Positions 33,654-46,400 of a stretch of 64,000 nt of DNA are shown here, one piece after another (the stretch's first letter is position 1; every line of letters starts with the position of its first letter). Both the position numbers and the translations under genes were made by a program. The notes under the pieces were generated by a model. The model was not told the DNA's origin. It searched no databases and was given only the letters and a program-made list of their open reading frames with translations. Source of the DNA: Fragum whitleyi (Eukaryota; Mollusca; Bivalvia; Cardiida; Cardiidae); NCBI GenBank assembly GCA_948146395.1, contig OX411547.1:57739066-57803065 (forward strand), given 5' to 3'.

Positions 33654-33881
33654 GAGCCTGTGTGTGACAATTTCAACAATTTCACATGTGTGCAAAGCAA
33701 AGCTTCTGGCCAGCCTGTGCAACCGCACAGTCTGATACTATGCACTATTTGGATAGATAAGGTCTTAATCACTCCTCAGGCGGCCAGCATATATTCTTAT
33801 TCCTTTGTGTTGTTATCTAATCTACTCAAAGTTTGTGCCTCATGTATGTGAGAAATTGTTGGAAATGTCACGCACGGGCTC
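33654..33881. mobile_element. GAGCCTG-TIR MITE, copy 3
   Basis: Ends are GAGCCTGTGTGTGACAATTTC and GGAAATGTCACGCACGGGCTC. The centre is CCAGCCTGTGCAACCGCACAGTCTGA. Confidence 0.65.
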
Positions 33882-34129
33882 ATTTAATAGCTGACATTTC
33901 TTTAGACAGCATATTTTTACAAAGTGGACCGGAACTGGTCAATTGACTGTAGGCTATCTATCAAAATTGATGGCTATTTTGCCTTTTCCCATGTAATTCT
34001 AAACTACTTTTAATCATTGCCATTTACTAATTACCAAGAAGAAAAAAATAATAATAAAAAATAAAAAAAAAACAATTTCAAATTATTAAAAAATTACAAG
34101 ATTTGTATGAGTATCTTTCATTCATATCA

Positions 34130-34419
34130 GGTTTATTTCTGTTTTTGTGTAAAATTTTTTTTGAGCTTTTGGCCAAGGGTATATGGTTATAATAAGAACA
34201 TTTTTTATGCAATTTCTTTTGATTTCTTTAAAAAAAGTCTAGTAGACCCCACACTTTTATTGTGGTGTCTTTTCTGTTTTAGAGTTTATTTTTATTTCTG
34301 TGAAAAAAAATATGAGCTTTTGGCCAAGGGTATTTGGTTATAAGAACATTTCTTTTGATTTCTTTAAAAAAAAATCTAGTAGACCCCGCACTTTTATTGT
34401 GGTGACTTTTCTGTTTTAG
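34130..34419 (+). repeat. 137-bp tandem duplication of an intron 3' end
   Basis: The stretch GAGCTTTTGGCCAAGGGTAT..GTAGACCCC.CACTTTTATTGTGG..CTTTTCTGTTTTAG occurs twice. The first copy ends at an acceptor-like AG (34281-34282), the second at the real acceptor (34418-34419). Confidence 0.85.
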
Positions 34420-34473
34420 AGTCGGTCCAAAGAAGATACATGGACACCAGATGAGTTGAACAGAGCTTTAAAG
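34420..34473 (+). CDS. DYNC2I1: DYNC2I1-like exon a
   Basis: 18 codons, phase 0 on both sides: SRSKEDTWTPDELNRALK. Acceptor CTGTTTTAG, donor AAG|GTAACA. This is the most diagnostic exon (EDTW..DEL). A start exon must lie upstream. Confidence 0.78.
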
Positions 34474-37400
34474 GTAACATCTAACTCTTGTTCAAACTTA
34501 GACAAAGATTCTATGAACCCTCTTCCCCCCTAACTCTATGGTTTTGGACACTTTTGGAGAGTGGAATTGGAACATTCAGGGGTTGACACTAAGCAGAGTC
34601 TGGGAGTCCTAGGCTCCTTATTTACCATTTGGGACTCCCTCCATTTGCAAGTAAGGAGTCCAATGGACTCCAAGGGTCATATGAGAATATTTTGTGAAAC
34701 AAATGCAGAGAGCAGTCTCCTTCTAACACTTCCCAAAAGTGACAATTTCAGTCTCTTGATAAAAAACATACAAAAAATCTCTCCTTAGTGTTTTTCATAC
34801 TTTTTTTACTCGAGGATAACACGATAAAGGGTCAAATGACTCTTATTTCCATCGTGGTTCGAACTCATTCCAGATCTTATCCTACACAGAGAGGGAAATG
34901 TAATGGTTTCTTAATACCACTACTACCCACTTTTACAGGTGGGTGGACTGGGACTCTGTAAAGTGTCCTGTCTAAGCACACTACCCACCTCTGGTGGGGC
35001 TTGAACCTGCAACCACCAGGTTATGACTCGAGCGCCCTAACCATAAGGTCAAAAATGAGTTATTTTCTTAAAAATGTAGAAAGAGTTTTCATGTTTTGGG
35101 ACACAATTTGAGTTCTATGCATTAATTTACTAGATAGAACCATGATTAAGGGTCCTTTATCTTGTTTTAATTCCTTTAGGTTAACCCTGAACTTTTAGAC
35201 AGATGCTTTATGATTAGAATAAACCTCTTGGCTAAATTATTTGGTAAGATTCTTGAACTGAATATGTATGGTATTTTTCCCTATTTTAGGACTTTGCTAG
35301 GGACAAAGGGGGTATTCAGAAAAGTGATAAAAGTTGTATTTGTTATTAAATAATAAATTAATTTGTAAGTAAAACTATTATTCTTACCTAAAGTAGATAA
35401 GTTGGTGCCTTCAAGAAGATCAGGCCATGCTTCACATTTAAATTATTATTACCCCTTGTCATGCTGAACCCAGAATATTCCTGCTTTGGCAGGAGCTAAA
35501 GACAAATATCAGCCTGCACATATGTGCAGTCTGATGTTAGTCTACACCACCTTTTTATACGCCCATCGAAGACGGGACGTATTATGTGATCACCCGTGGC
35601 GTCCGGTTGTCCAGGCGTCCGGGCGTCCGGGCGCGTCCACTTCTTTGTCCGGAGCATAACTCTGTCACTTGTATTCTTCTCATCATTGCGGAGTGCAGTG
35701 CACAAGAACCATAACTCTTCCTGGCCTATTTTTTGAGTTATTGCCCTTTGTTGTTTTTCATACTAGAATCTTGTCCGGAGTGCATCTCTTAAAGTATAAA
35801 TAGCTAGGATCATGAAACTTCATGGGTGTATAGATCTCACCAAGGGGGAGTGCAGTGCAGAAGAACCATAACTCTACCTGGCCTATTTTTTGAGTTATTG
35901 CCCTTTGTTGTTTTATCAGACTTGAATCTTGTCCGGAGTATATCTCTTAAAGTATAATAGCTAGGATCATGAAACTTCATGGGTGTATAGATCTCACCAA
36001 GGGGGAGTGCAGTGCACAAGAACCACAACTCGACCTGGCCTATTTTTTGAATTATTGCCCTTTCTTGTTTTTCAGACTTGAATCATGTCTGAAGAATATC
36101 TCTTAAAGTATAATAGCTAGGATCATGAAACTTCATGGGTGTATAGATCTCACCAAGGGGGAGTGCAGTGCACAAGAACAATAACTCTACCTGGCCTATT
36201 GTTTGAGTTATTGCCCTTTGTTGTTTTTCAGACTTGAATCTTGTCCGGAGTATATCTCTAAAAGTATAATAGCTAGGATCATGAAACTGCATGGGTGTAT
36301 AGATCTCACCAAGGGGGAGTGCAGTGCACAAGAACCATAACTCTACCAGGCCTATTTTTTGAGTTATTGCCCTTTATTGTTTTTCATACTAGAATCTTGT
36401 CCGGAGTATATCTGTAAAAGTATAATAGCTAGGATCATGAAACTTCATGGGTGTATAGATGTCATCAAGGGGGAGTGCAGTGTACAAGAACCATAATTCT
36501 ACCTGACTTTTTTATTTTAGTTATTGCCCATTGTTGTTTTTCATACTAGAATCTTGTCTGGAGTATATTTCTAAAAGTATAATAGCTAGGATCATGAAAC
36601 TTCATGGGTGCAAAAAATATTCATTCAAAATAACCTCAGTTCTATTCAAACCCCCAGTTAATACCAAGGAGTGTGACAGGCGTATCTTGTGACAATTTGG
36701 CACCTTGTTCTCACTGTAAAATCAGACTGGTCTGTAGATTTAGTTTTTCAAATAAAAATTGACCTACAGTTTGGACTTTCAATGCCTTTTGCCCTTTGAT
36801 TTTGATGACAATTTTTAGCCAAAATTTATTCAGCATGACAAGGGTTAACCCTTTGCTGTTTAATCCCTGCTTTTTACGTGTCTGTGATTTTATGATTGAG
36901 AAAACATTGTGAAAAAAGAAGAAATTGCTTCTGACAAGCAATTTCTTCTTTTTCCAAACTAGTTTCTACCCTACTGGCTGGTTGTTTTTCAAATTAAATC
37001 CACTTTAAATTTTCGTCTGCAAAACCTTTGAATTTGGACAGGTCCAAAATTTTGTAAAACAGGAAAGGGTTAAAACTACTGGATATTTCTTTCCCGACTG
37101 ATATTTTTAGACAAATGACAGAAGACACAAAGATAGAGATGAAGATAGAAAGAGAGACAGAATAAAGGGGGAAGAAAAACACAGACGTAGACGAGAAGAA
37201 GACACTGGTACGTATTTTGTTTAAACTTGAAGTAACATTTCCTCTATTAGACGAAATAAATGTTGAACTGTGGAAATATGGTTTTTCTCAACTTTTACAT
37301 CATGGATTACTAAAAGATGACCCGGGTTCGATCCCCGACGGCAGCACTTATTCTTTCTGTCTTTTTGTCTCCCACCAATGGATCGATAATCGTATACCTA

Positions 37401-40400
37401 TGTGGAAAGCAGCTGGAGGCTAGAAAAGAATGTAATGGTAGTACTGGTTTGCGAAATACCAGGAATCCATTGTTAGGTGCTCTAGCCGCCGCAATATAAC
37501 TGGAAAAATGGTGAAAGTGGCGTAAAAATCCTTCAAAGAAACAAACTAAAAGATGATTTTCTACTTGTCCAGGATGAAAATGAACTTGTCCGCAAGTAAA
37601 GAGATTAGATGAAATTTGGAAACTAGCATTTTCTTCATAAAAACATATTTTTCTAAACTTTGATACAAACATTATGCTTAGTGATATTTTACATCTTTCA
37701 AATAACTTTCCAAAATTCGTCCTGGTATTTATTTGTCAACTGACAAGTAGCACCAAAAATTGTACTTGTCTGTAGGTAGATCAGGGCCCGAGGTTATAAA
37801 ACTTTTCTCAGGCTCAACTCTAAATTTTCTCAAAATTCAATTTGAGATTAAAGCTGTAATTCTGTTTTATTGCTCATTTTAATGTATTAACATAAAAGAT
37901 GATATTAATAAGTTGTTATAAATAACAACTTATTGATATTATCTTTTATTTTCATAAATTTATTTTAATTTAAATTTGTGAAAATTGAGCCTGAGCCTGA
38001 GAAAAGTTTTATAATCTCGTGCCTAGAAAGTCCTGTGTCAGAAAAGTCTGGAAAGGGAATTCCCACTCCTGAGATAAACTGCTCATTGAATACCTCAATC
38101 AGATCTGGAAAAATCCATTCAATAATAACAGGACTTGGCTCCAATCATTAATCTAGAAATTAGAATCTTGATTTGTTAATATGTACACTTTTGACCCTTA
38201 AGCTTCTTTCATGGGATCTTTTTGACCCCATTGATAAATTTTTCTCTGATAAATTTTTGTGAAAACTGTCTTTCAAAAATGGTCCACCAGGGAACTTGGA
38301 AAAGACATCAGGGCCGAGGTTATAAACCTTTTCTCAGGCTCAGGCTCAATTTTCTCAAATTTCACTTTGAGATTAAAGCCATAATTCTTTTTTCATTATT
38401 CATTTAAATGTAAAAACATAAAATATGATATGAATAAATTGTTATAAATAATAACTTATTAATATAATCTTTTATTTTCATACATTTATTCTAATTTACA
38501 ATTTGAGAAAATTGAGCCTGAGCCTGAGAAAAGTTTTATAACTTTGGGCCCTGATCCAGCCTAGGTCAGTCTAGGACAGCCAGCCATCACATTTCTAAAA
38601 TGTATAAAGGGGAGGGCATAATGATTATTTAAGATTCAGAAGTCTTGCAGAAAAATAAACAATTCCAGAGCTTGTGTTTGACCCTTAAGCCATGTCTTGA
38701 CCCCAACAATGTGACAATATCTTATTTTGACCCTGAGAAATTTCTTCCAAAGGGATGCATTATGACCCCTTTGAGAGAAATTTCCAAGGGTCAAATTTTA
38801 TAAGATGCATCCAATATACTATCTTAAATTTTACAAATCAATTGCTTGCTTTGTATATTTAAAAGAAAAGGTCAAATGACTCTTTGCTTGTCTTTGACCC
38901 CTTTAAAATTTATTTTTAGCCCCAGAATGTAATGGTTAACCAGAATTGTCAATAGATTTAGTTTTTCAAACAAAAATTGACCTACAGTTGGTACTTTCAG
39001 TGCTTTTGCACACTTTGAATTTGATGACAATTTTTAGCCAAAATTTATTCAGTATGACAATGGTTAAAACTGGTTTGTGGTATTTCAGATCACAATCGAA
39101 CAAGAGATGATGATGAGAGAAGAAGGAGGAAGCGAGATGAGGTGAATATATCTTTCTTGTTTGTTAACCTTTGTCATGCTGTGCCTGGAATAATCCTGAT
39201 TTTGGAGAAGTTATAGACAAAGATCTGGCTTGAAATATGTGCAGTCTGATCTTAGTTTATACTCCTGATTTTCCTTTTGAAACAAGAAGGGTTTATGAAT
39301 TATAATTTTCAGAATGATAACTGACTTACAGTTATTGCATCGAGTAATTTTTGCACTTTGAACTTGACACACTTTTGAAAAAAAAAATATATTTAGCATA
39401 ATAAGGGTTAATAATTTAATTATATTTAATTACTACTGATTTTGCACATTCTGATTGGATTCGCTGAAAAAATGCTTTATTTCTCAATGAAATTAGTTTT
39501 TGATTATGCAGTTATTTTGTAAGCTTCCACTAAAAGTAACAACTAGCTTTCACAATTAACAAATCTTACATTTTTGCTTCATGATTATAATTATAAGATA
39601 TGAAGATAATATTTGTTGATTTCATAGAGGTATGAAACTAAATGCCAAATCACACTCGTGTATGAATCAGCTTTGCATATCCATACAGTGTTATTATGTT
39701 TTTGGTTTCATACCTCATTAGAATCATCAAGTACTCTCTTCATCTCTTAAATGAATATAATGTGCTTAGCTTAATGCAATAATTCAAAGGACTTTCATGC
39801 AGCATTCTTCTTTTGTCAATAAATTTTTTGCAACTAATTCTCCATGTAAACCATAAGGTAATTTAAACTTATGTGGCAGGAAAGTTTATACTTTGTTGCT
39901 CACTTTTCCATTCCTAAAAAAAAACCAATTTTGTGAAGAGTTAGATTAATTTAACAGAAATAAAAAAAATAGAAATATTGTATTGCAGCTTTCGCATTTC
40001 AGTTGTTAAAGAAATTGTTCTATTTTCTCATTGCAGGATGATACAGATGGGCCAAGGTTGACTGAGGTAAGTATGATTAGCTCGGCTGTTTTCGGAGAAA
40101 ACCAGAGGTATTGCTATAGCTTCCGTGTCGTCGTCGTTGTCGTTGTCGTGCGAAAACTTTGACATTTTGTTATATCTCTGGTTCTACTGAAGGCATTCAC
40201 TTGAAACTTGGCACACATGTTCACCATCAAAAGAGCAGCCTATACTATCAAGGGGGATAACTCTAGATGCATTTTGTTCAAATTATGTCCCTTTTTCGAC
40301 TTAGATTTTTTCCCACCATCCAGCACTCGACAGCCGAGCATAGGCACCCGTAGGCGGTTCTCTTGTTTAAAACTTGTCATACTTTGGCAAGATGTATAGA

Positions 40401-43400
40401 CAAAGATCAGTCTGCACATTTGTGCAGTCTGATCTGAGTATATACCACATGTTTTCCTTTTTAAGCCAGCAATTGTAATTTCAAAGAAGTAATACTAACT
40501 ATAAAAAAAGGCATTCTAATTCAGAGTTGTCAGCACTTTGATTTCAATGCAATGCGACTTTTCTGGTGATTAATTAAAGCAATTAAATATTGGCACTTTT
40601 ACAAATGTTGTGCTCTTTGTACCCTCTGAAACACACAAGAAAACTGCATGTTACCAAACCCAAATGAAAAACAATTCTCTTGCTTGAATGATAAAAGTTC
40701 TGCCCAAAATATTTAGTGAAAAGGGAAAAATAAATAAAAACCAATATACAAAACCATCATTGCAATGCAATGCAATGATAAATGATTATTTATGTCTATA
40801 AAAACTTACTACTTCACAGAATTCTACCAGACTTCTAGCATGATCCTTTGGTCATGTTATTTTAAAATACTTCAAAGATTTTGAACAGGGTCAAAATAGG
40901 CCATTTTTCTGTTGTTATTGAAGATATCTTTATGAAACTTTGTGTTCACCATCACAATTTGTTATTGTTTATCTTGATGATATCTGGACCAGGTTGAAAA
41001 TAGCTCATATCAAGTCTAATCATTATGTCTAGACAAAAAATTAAACCCTATCTTGTTTTTGCTCGAGAAGTCAATATCTTGCTCAAAATGACTGTCATGC
41101 CTTGTTGAAAAAAAAAATGAAATAAAAACGCTTTAGTTATAAAGAAAAAATGATGGGAACATTTTAACCCTTGTCTTGCTGAACCTGAATATTCCTGCTA
41201 TGGCAGGAGCTATAGACAAACAACAGCCTGCACATATGTGCAGTCTGATGTTAGCCCACACCACCTGTTTCTCTCTTGCAAACCAGAATTGTCAATAGAT
41301 TTAGTTTTTCAAATAAAAATTGACCTACAGTTGGCACTTTCAGTGCTTTGTGCCCTTTGATTTTGATGAAATTTTTAGCCAAAATTAATTTAGCGAGACA
41401 AGGGTTAAGAATATTCTCCCTCGAAATCAGTCTAAACTGAAGGCACAGATAAGGGTGCACATATCTTATGATATTCAATAGGTATAGGTGACTCAGGTAA
41501 GCAATATAGGACCATCATGCAGCAAAAAAGATTAGCAGGGGCCCAATTGCCCATTGCCCCTATATTTTGGGCTGGGTCCCTAGACTTTTTTTTGAAAATG
41601 CATATACTTGTACCATATACGTTAAATATTGAACTTTGGAAGTCAGGGGCCGCCGTCATAGCGCAGTTGGTAGCGCATCGGACTGTCAATCTAGAGTTCG
41701 CGGGTTCGATCCCCGACGGCGGCACTCATTCTTTCCGACTATTTGTCTCTCACCAATGGGTTGATAATCGTAAACCTATGTGAGATAGCGGCTGGAGGCT
41801 AGGAAAGAATGTGGTGGATGTACTGGTGATAGAAATACCAGGAATCCATTGTTAGGTGCTCCAGCCGCCGCGATATAACTGAAATAATGTTGAAAGCGGC
41901 GTTAAACTCCATTCAATCAATCAATTGGAAGTCAGGGCCCCGTACCTAAAAAATCTACCATTTCATTTATCATTTTCCCTGTCATGGTCGTTGTGTTTCT
42001 ACATGGGCATGAAAAAGTTGGATTCTGTTGAAATGGTTGAAATATACTTGCAGGATGATAGAGAGAGACAAAGAAGGGAAAGGAGAGAAAGAAGAGAAAA
42101 AGATTCCAAACCAAAGAAAGGAGAAATTCAATTTGTAAGTAAAATTCAAAGCCAGGCCCTTTTGATACCAATAAACCATTCCATAGGACCCAATTTTGTT
42201 GATGTCTTTGAGATGTATAATCAAAGGTACAAATCAATGGCTCAGTGCAAAACAGTTGTAACTCCCTATAAACGTATAGGGAGTTACAACTGTTTTGCGC
42301 TGAGCCATCAAAATAAGAGGGGGTAATTCCAGTTGAAAATCTTTGATTCTCATAGAAACCCTATAATGTTGGTACTCATTTGAATCGTCTCTATGAGGTG
42401 ATTCAAATGAGTATCTACAATATAGGATTTGTTCAAGAATTGTTTTAATAATTTTATTTGAAATAAAAAATACTCCCTGTATGTAGCTCTGCATAATGCC
42501 ATCTCTTAGACAAAGACAGGGTACTTTACATATGTGCTTTTAAACATTTAAAATCTTTAATTGTTGTCTGTGCTGAAAGTTATACCCCCCCAACCCCACA
42601 CGCACACACTCACATTAATAAGATAACTTGGAATATTGTTTATCATTTCTTGATTGTCTGAGTCGCTCTTTAAAGCTTAACCACAAAACTTAACACAGTT
42701 ATAACTATAAGCCCATTCAGGATACAATGTTCATGTTGTAGAAAGATCTCATTAATACACATATGCAGTACAGATACTAAGGTCATCTGTTAAGGCCATT
42801 TGTCAGGGTCTAATATTTGAAAATTGCTGTGTGGGAAATTATTGTGTGTTTCACAGACACTTGTTATTGAAACTGTTTTGAAAAAAATGAATATGTATTA
42901 GGTTCTGTGGTTTAGAGTTATTCATCTGAAAAAAACAAATTATTACTTAAGCCTTGCATATAGTTTTCATTTTATGCAAATTAATTAAATAGATAAAATT
43001 CTTGTTAACTCTATTTATCAGCATAGCTTTGTAGTTAACTTTGTATTTCAAATGTTCAGAGAGGGAAAGAAGAAGTTCGAGGAATAGATTTAGAGGAAAT
43101 TGATAATGGATCTCAGGAGCATCATCGCAGTCACAAGGAAGACCGAGACAGACGTCACAAAGACAGAGACGAAGACAGGAAACATAGAGACTCGGATGAT
43201 AGGAGGGAAAAAGGTCATCGTAATGGCGAAGATGATTCAGACAGACGCAGACGACACCGTGATGTAGATGATGACGAGGTAGTAGATATTCAGAGTCACC
43301 TCCCCTATAATTTTTATGCCCCCGCATCGATAGATCGGGGGCATATTGTTTTACTCATGTCCGTCTGTCTGTCTGTCCGTCTGTCCGTCCGTCCGCCTGT

Positions 43401-46400
43401 CTGTCCGTCCGTCTGTCCGAAAACTTAACCTTGCCAATATCTTCAAGCCTATTCAAGATACAAAACTAATATTTGGCATGATGATAGATCTCAATGATCC
43501 GCATCCGCTGGTACCAAAGTCAAGGTCATGTGACAAGGTCAAGGTCATCTGTCAAGGTCAAACGTCCGAAAACTTAACCCGAAAACTTAACCTTGCCAAT
43601 ATCTTCAAGCCTATTCAAGATACAAAGCTAATATTTGGCATGATGATAGATCTCACAAAGTCAAGGTCATGTGACAAGGTCAAGGTCATCTGTCAAGGTC
43701 AAACTTTAACCCGAAAACTTAACCTTGCCAATATCTTCAAGCCTATTCAAGATACAAAGCTAATATTTGGAATGATGATAGATCTCAATGATCCGCATCC
43801 GCTGGTACCAAAGTCAAGGTCATGTGACAAGGTCAAGGTCATCTGTCAAGGTCAAACTTTGAAAAAAAAATGCCGTTACGGGGCATCTGCCAATATCTTC
43901 AAGCCTATTCAAGATACAAAGCTAATATTTGGAATGATGATAGATCTCAATGATCCGCATCCGCTGGTACCAAAGTCAAGGTCATGTGACAAGGTCAAGG
44001 TCATCTGTCAAGGTCAAACTTTGAAAAAAAAATGCCGTTACGGGGGCATTCGTGTTTCACAAACACATCTTGTTTTAATTGATTTTAAAATGGTTAATCC
44101 ATTTTAAAATTGTTAATCCATTTTTAAGGGCAAAAATATAGACAGGTCAGAATTAAAAAGGGATCATAGGGGTCATTTTAGAATATTTTTGATATGAACA
44201 GCTATTATTATGATAGGGATGAAAGCATTAGGATAATAATTTCATCCTTTCCCTCAATTTGATTACTTTTTCTAACTGGGAATAGTAATAGATTGATCTC
44301 TAAAAGTTGAATTCTTACGCTGTTAGAGGATTTGTATAACTTTAGCATAGTAACACCATTTACCAAAAAGCTATGTAGTGTCTTCAATCTGTAATTATAA
44401 AATAGTATATTATATGTGTATGTAAGATAGATATTCTCCTAATTCACTACAGCCTTCTAACAAATGGATAGTTTTCTAGCCTGTAGAGCCTCAGTAAACA
44501 AAGTGATTAATGAAACCTGGAAAATTTTTATGTATGTTTTTCAAGCTGCCCTGCATTCAGGATGTCAAAACAGTTCAAATTGTTTGCCGTTTTTATCCTG
44601 CATTGCACACAGGTGCACATGCAAAGCAGGGTATAATATGGCAAACAGTTTGCACTGTTTTGACATCCTGAATGCAAGACTGGATACTCTGTTAAGCAAA
44701 AATAATAAAAAAAGAAATTGAATTTAGTAAAAGCCAGACAAAGATTCCATATTGAATGAAAATGAATGTATAGCAAGGTGGAGTGATCATTCTTGATTAA
44801 AAAAAATACTACAAAAAGTGAAAAGTTTTTTACCTGGTCAAGCTGCATGAGACTGATATAGGATGATACTTTTCAGACTGCACTGGTTGTCCTTTATCAC
44901 CTGACAGGCCACATATACATGTATGTCATGCTACAAAAAATATAATTAGCATTTGTAATAGACTGCAAACTGACTGTCAAAACTATTTGAAGTTTGCAAA
45001 TTTCCCAGTCTACAATTATCAATCAAGAATAATTATTCTTATTTCCTGTATTCCTGTATAAGACTTTTTGAACATTCGGAACATCAATCAGCCATTTCTG
45101 TTAACTGCAACAGACCTCGGATGTATGTATGGCAGATGCGGTATGTAACAAAATCATGCATTTTGTTAGGCGGAATCAGTGTAAGAAAAAGTAGCACTGT
45201 AGATTTATATCTTTTACAGTAAATAACAGCTGAAAAATTATAATTTTTGAGAATGACGAATCATTCTCAAAAATAAAGATTCTTTAGCCAGTATTTAAGA
45301 ATCTAAAGATAATTATATAAAGATACGGTGGTTTCACGACAGTGAATTAAACGAGTTGCATTGGCGACTTCGATTTGTTTTCACTTACGGTTTCGAGATT
45401 GATCGTGAGATTGGCCGAGTGGTGTTCCAAATGCTTTTTATACGCCGCCGGAGGCGGACGTATATTGGCGTCATCTTCTCCGTCTGTCCGTCCGTCCGTC
45501 CATCCGTCCGTCCATCCGTCCGTCCGTACGTCCGTCCACTTTTCTTGTCAACGCAACTCCTCCTAAACTACTGGCTGGATCTTCTTGAAACTTGGTCAAT
45601 GTTATCACCTCAATTGGTAGATGTGCATGAAGGAAGGATTTTACGGTTCATTGATTTTTGCCTGAGTTATGCCCCTTGATAACTTAGTCTCTGGGTCCAC
45701 TTTTCTTGTCAACGCAACTCCTCCTAAGTTTCTGGCTGGATCTTCTTGAAACTTGGTCAATGTCATCACCTCAATTGGTAGATGTGCATGAAGGAAGGAT
45801 TTTATGGTTCGTTGATTTTTGCCTGAGTTATGCCCCTTGATAACTTAGTCTCTGGGTCCACTTTTCTTGTCAACGCAACTCCTCCTAAGTTTCTGGCTGG
45901 ATCTTCTTGAAACTTGGTCAATGTAATCATCTCAATTGGTAGATGTGCATGAAGGAAGGATTTTACGGTTCATTGATTTTCACCTGAGTTATGCCCCTAT
46001 ATAACTTAGTCTCTGGGTCCACTTTTCTTGTCAACGCAACTCCTCCTAAGTTTCTGGTTGAAATGTAACCTAGATTTGACATCTACTTGAATTATTTTCT
46101 GTTGCAAATCTTTATAGAGTTTCCAGCTTCTCTAGTTTTGTGTGATAGGTCACATTTTCTAATTTGTTGATCACTTCTTGGACTATAACCTTACCTTCAT
46201 GGTTTTGCTAAATGTTGTAACTTTCAGTCAAAGTAAACTATATGTTCTCTGTATGTATTACTATTCTAACATCTACTTTGAAACTGTTTGTCGTTGCCAA
46301 GACTACAACAACTCGTCAGCATATTTATACATGTGGCCCGTCACACAAAAAGGGACCATCTGGGTAATGCAATAAGTATTAACCCTAGTCATACTGCGCA

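Noticed and set aside
35837..36331. Minus-strand ORFs with repeated LPLGEIYTPM
   Set aside because: They are translated 156-bp repeat units; the period is a multiple of three, so the frame stays open by chance.
23732..41725. tRNA genes
   Set aside because: tRNA-like A and B boxes are heads of SINEs: each is followed by a shared body and tail and flanked by TSDs, and the cloverleaf stems are imperfect.
41925..42326. 133-codon ORF around exon e
   Set aside because: It runs through the acceptor and donor of exon e and into a palindrome; only the 27-codon exon fits the gene.
43346..44107. 253-codon open frame, the longest in the right half apart from transposon frames
   Set aside because: It is a translation of tandem units inside a Helentron-like element (IFKPIQDTKLIFGMMIDL repeated four times). 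The same units are out of frame in sister copies.
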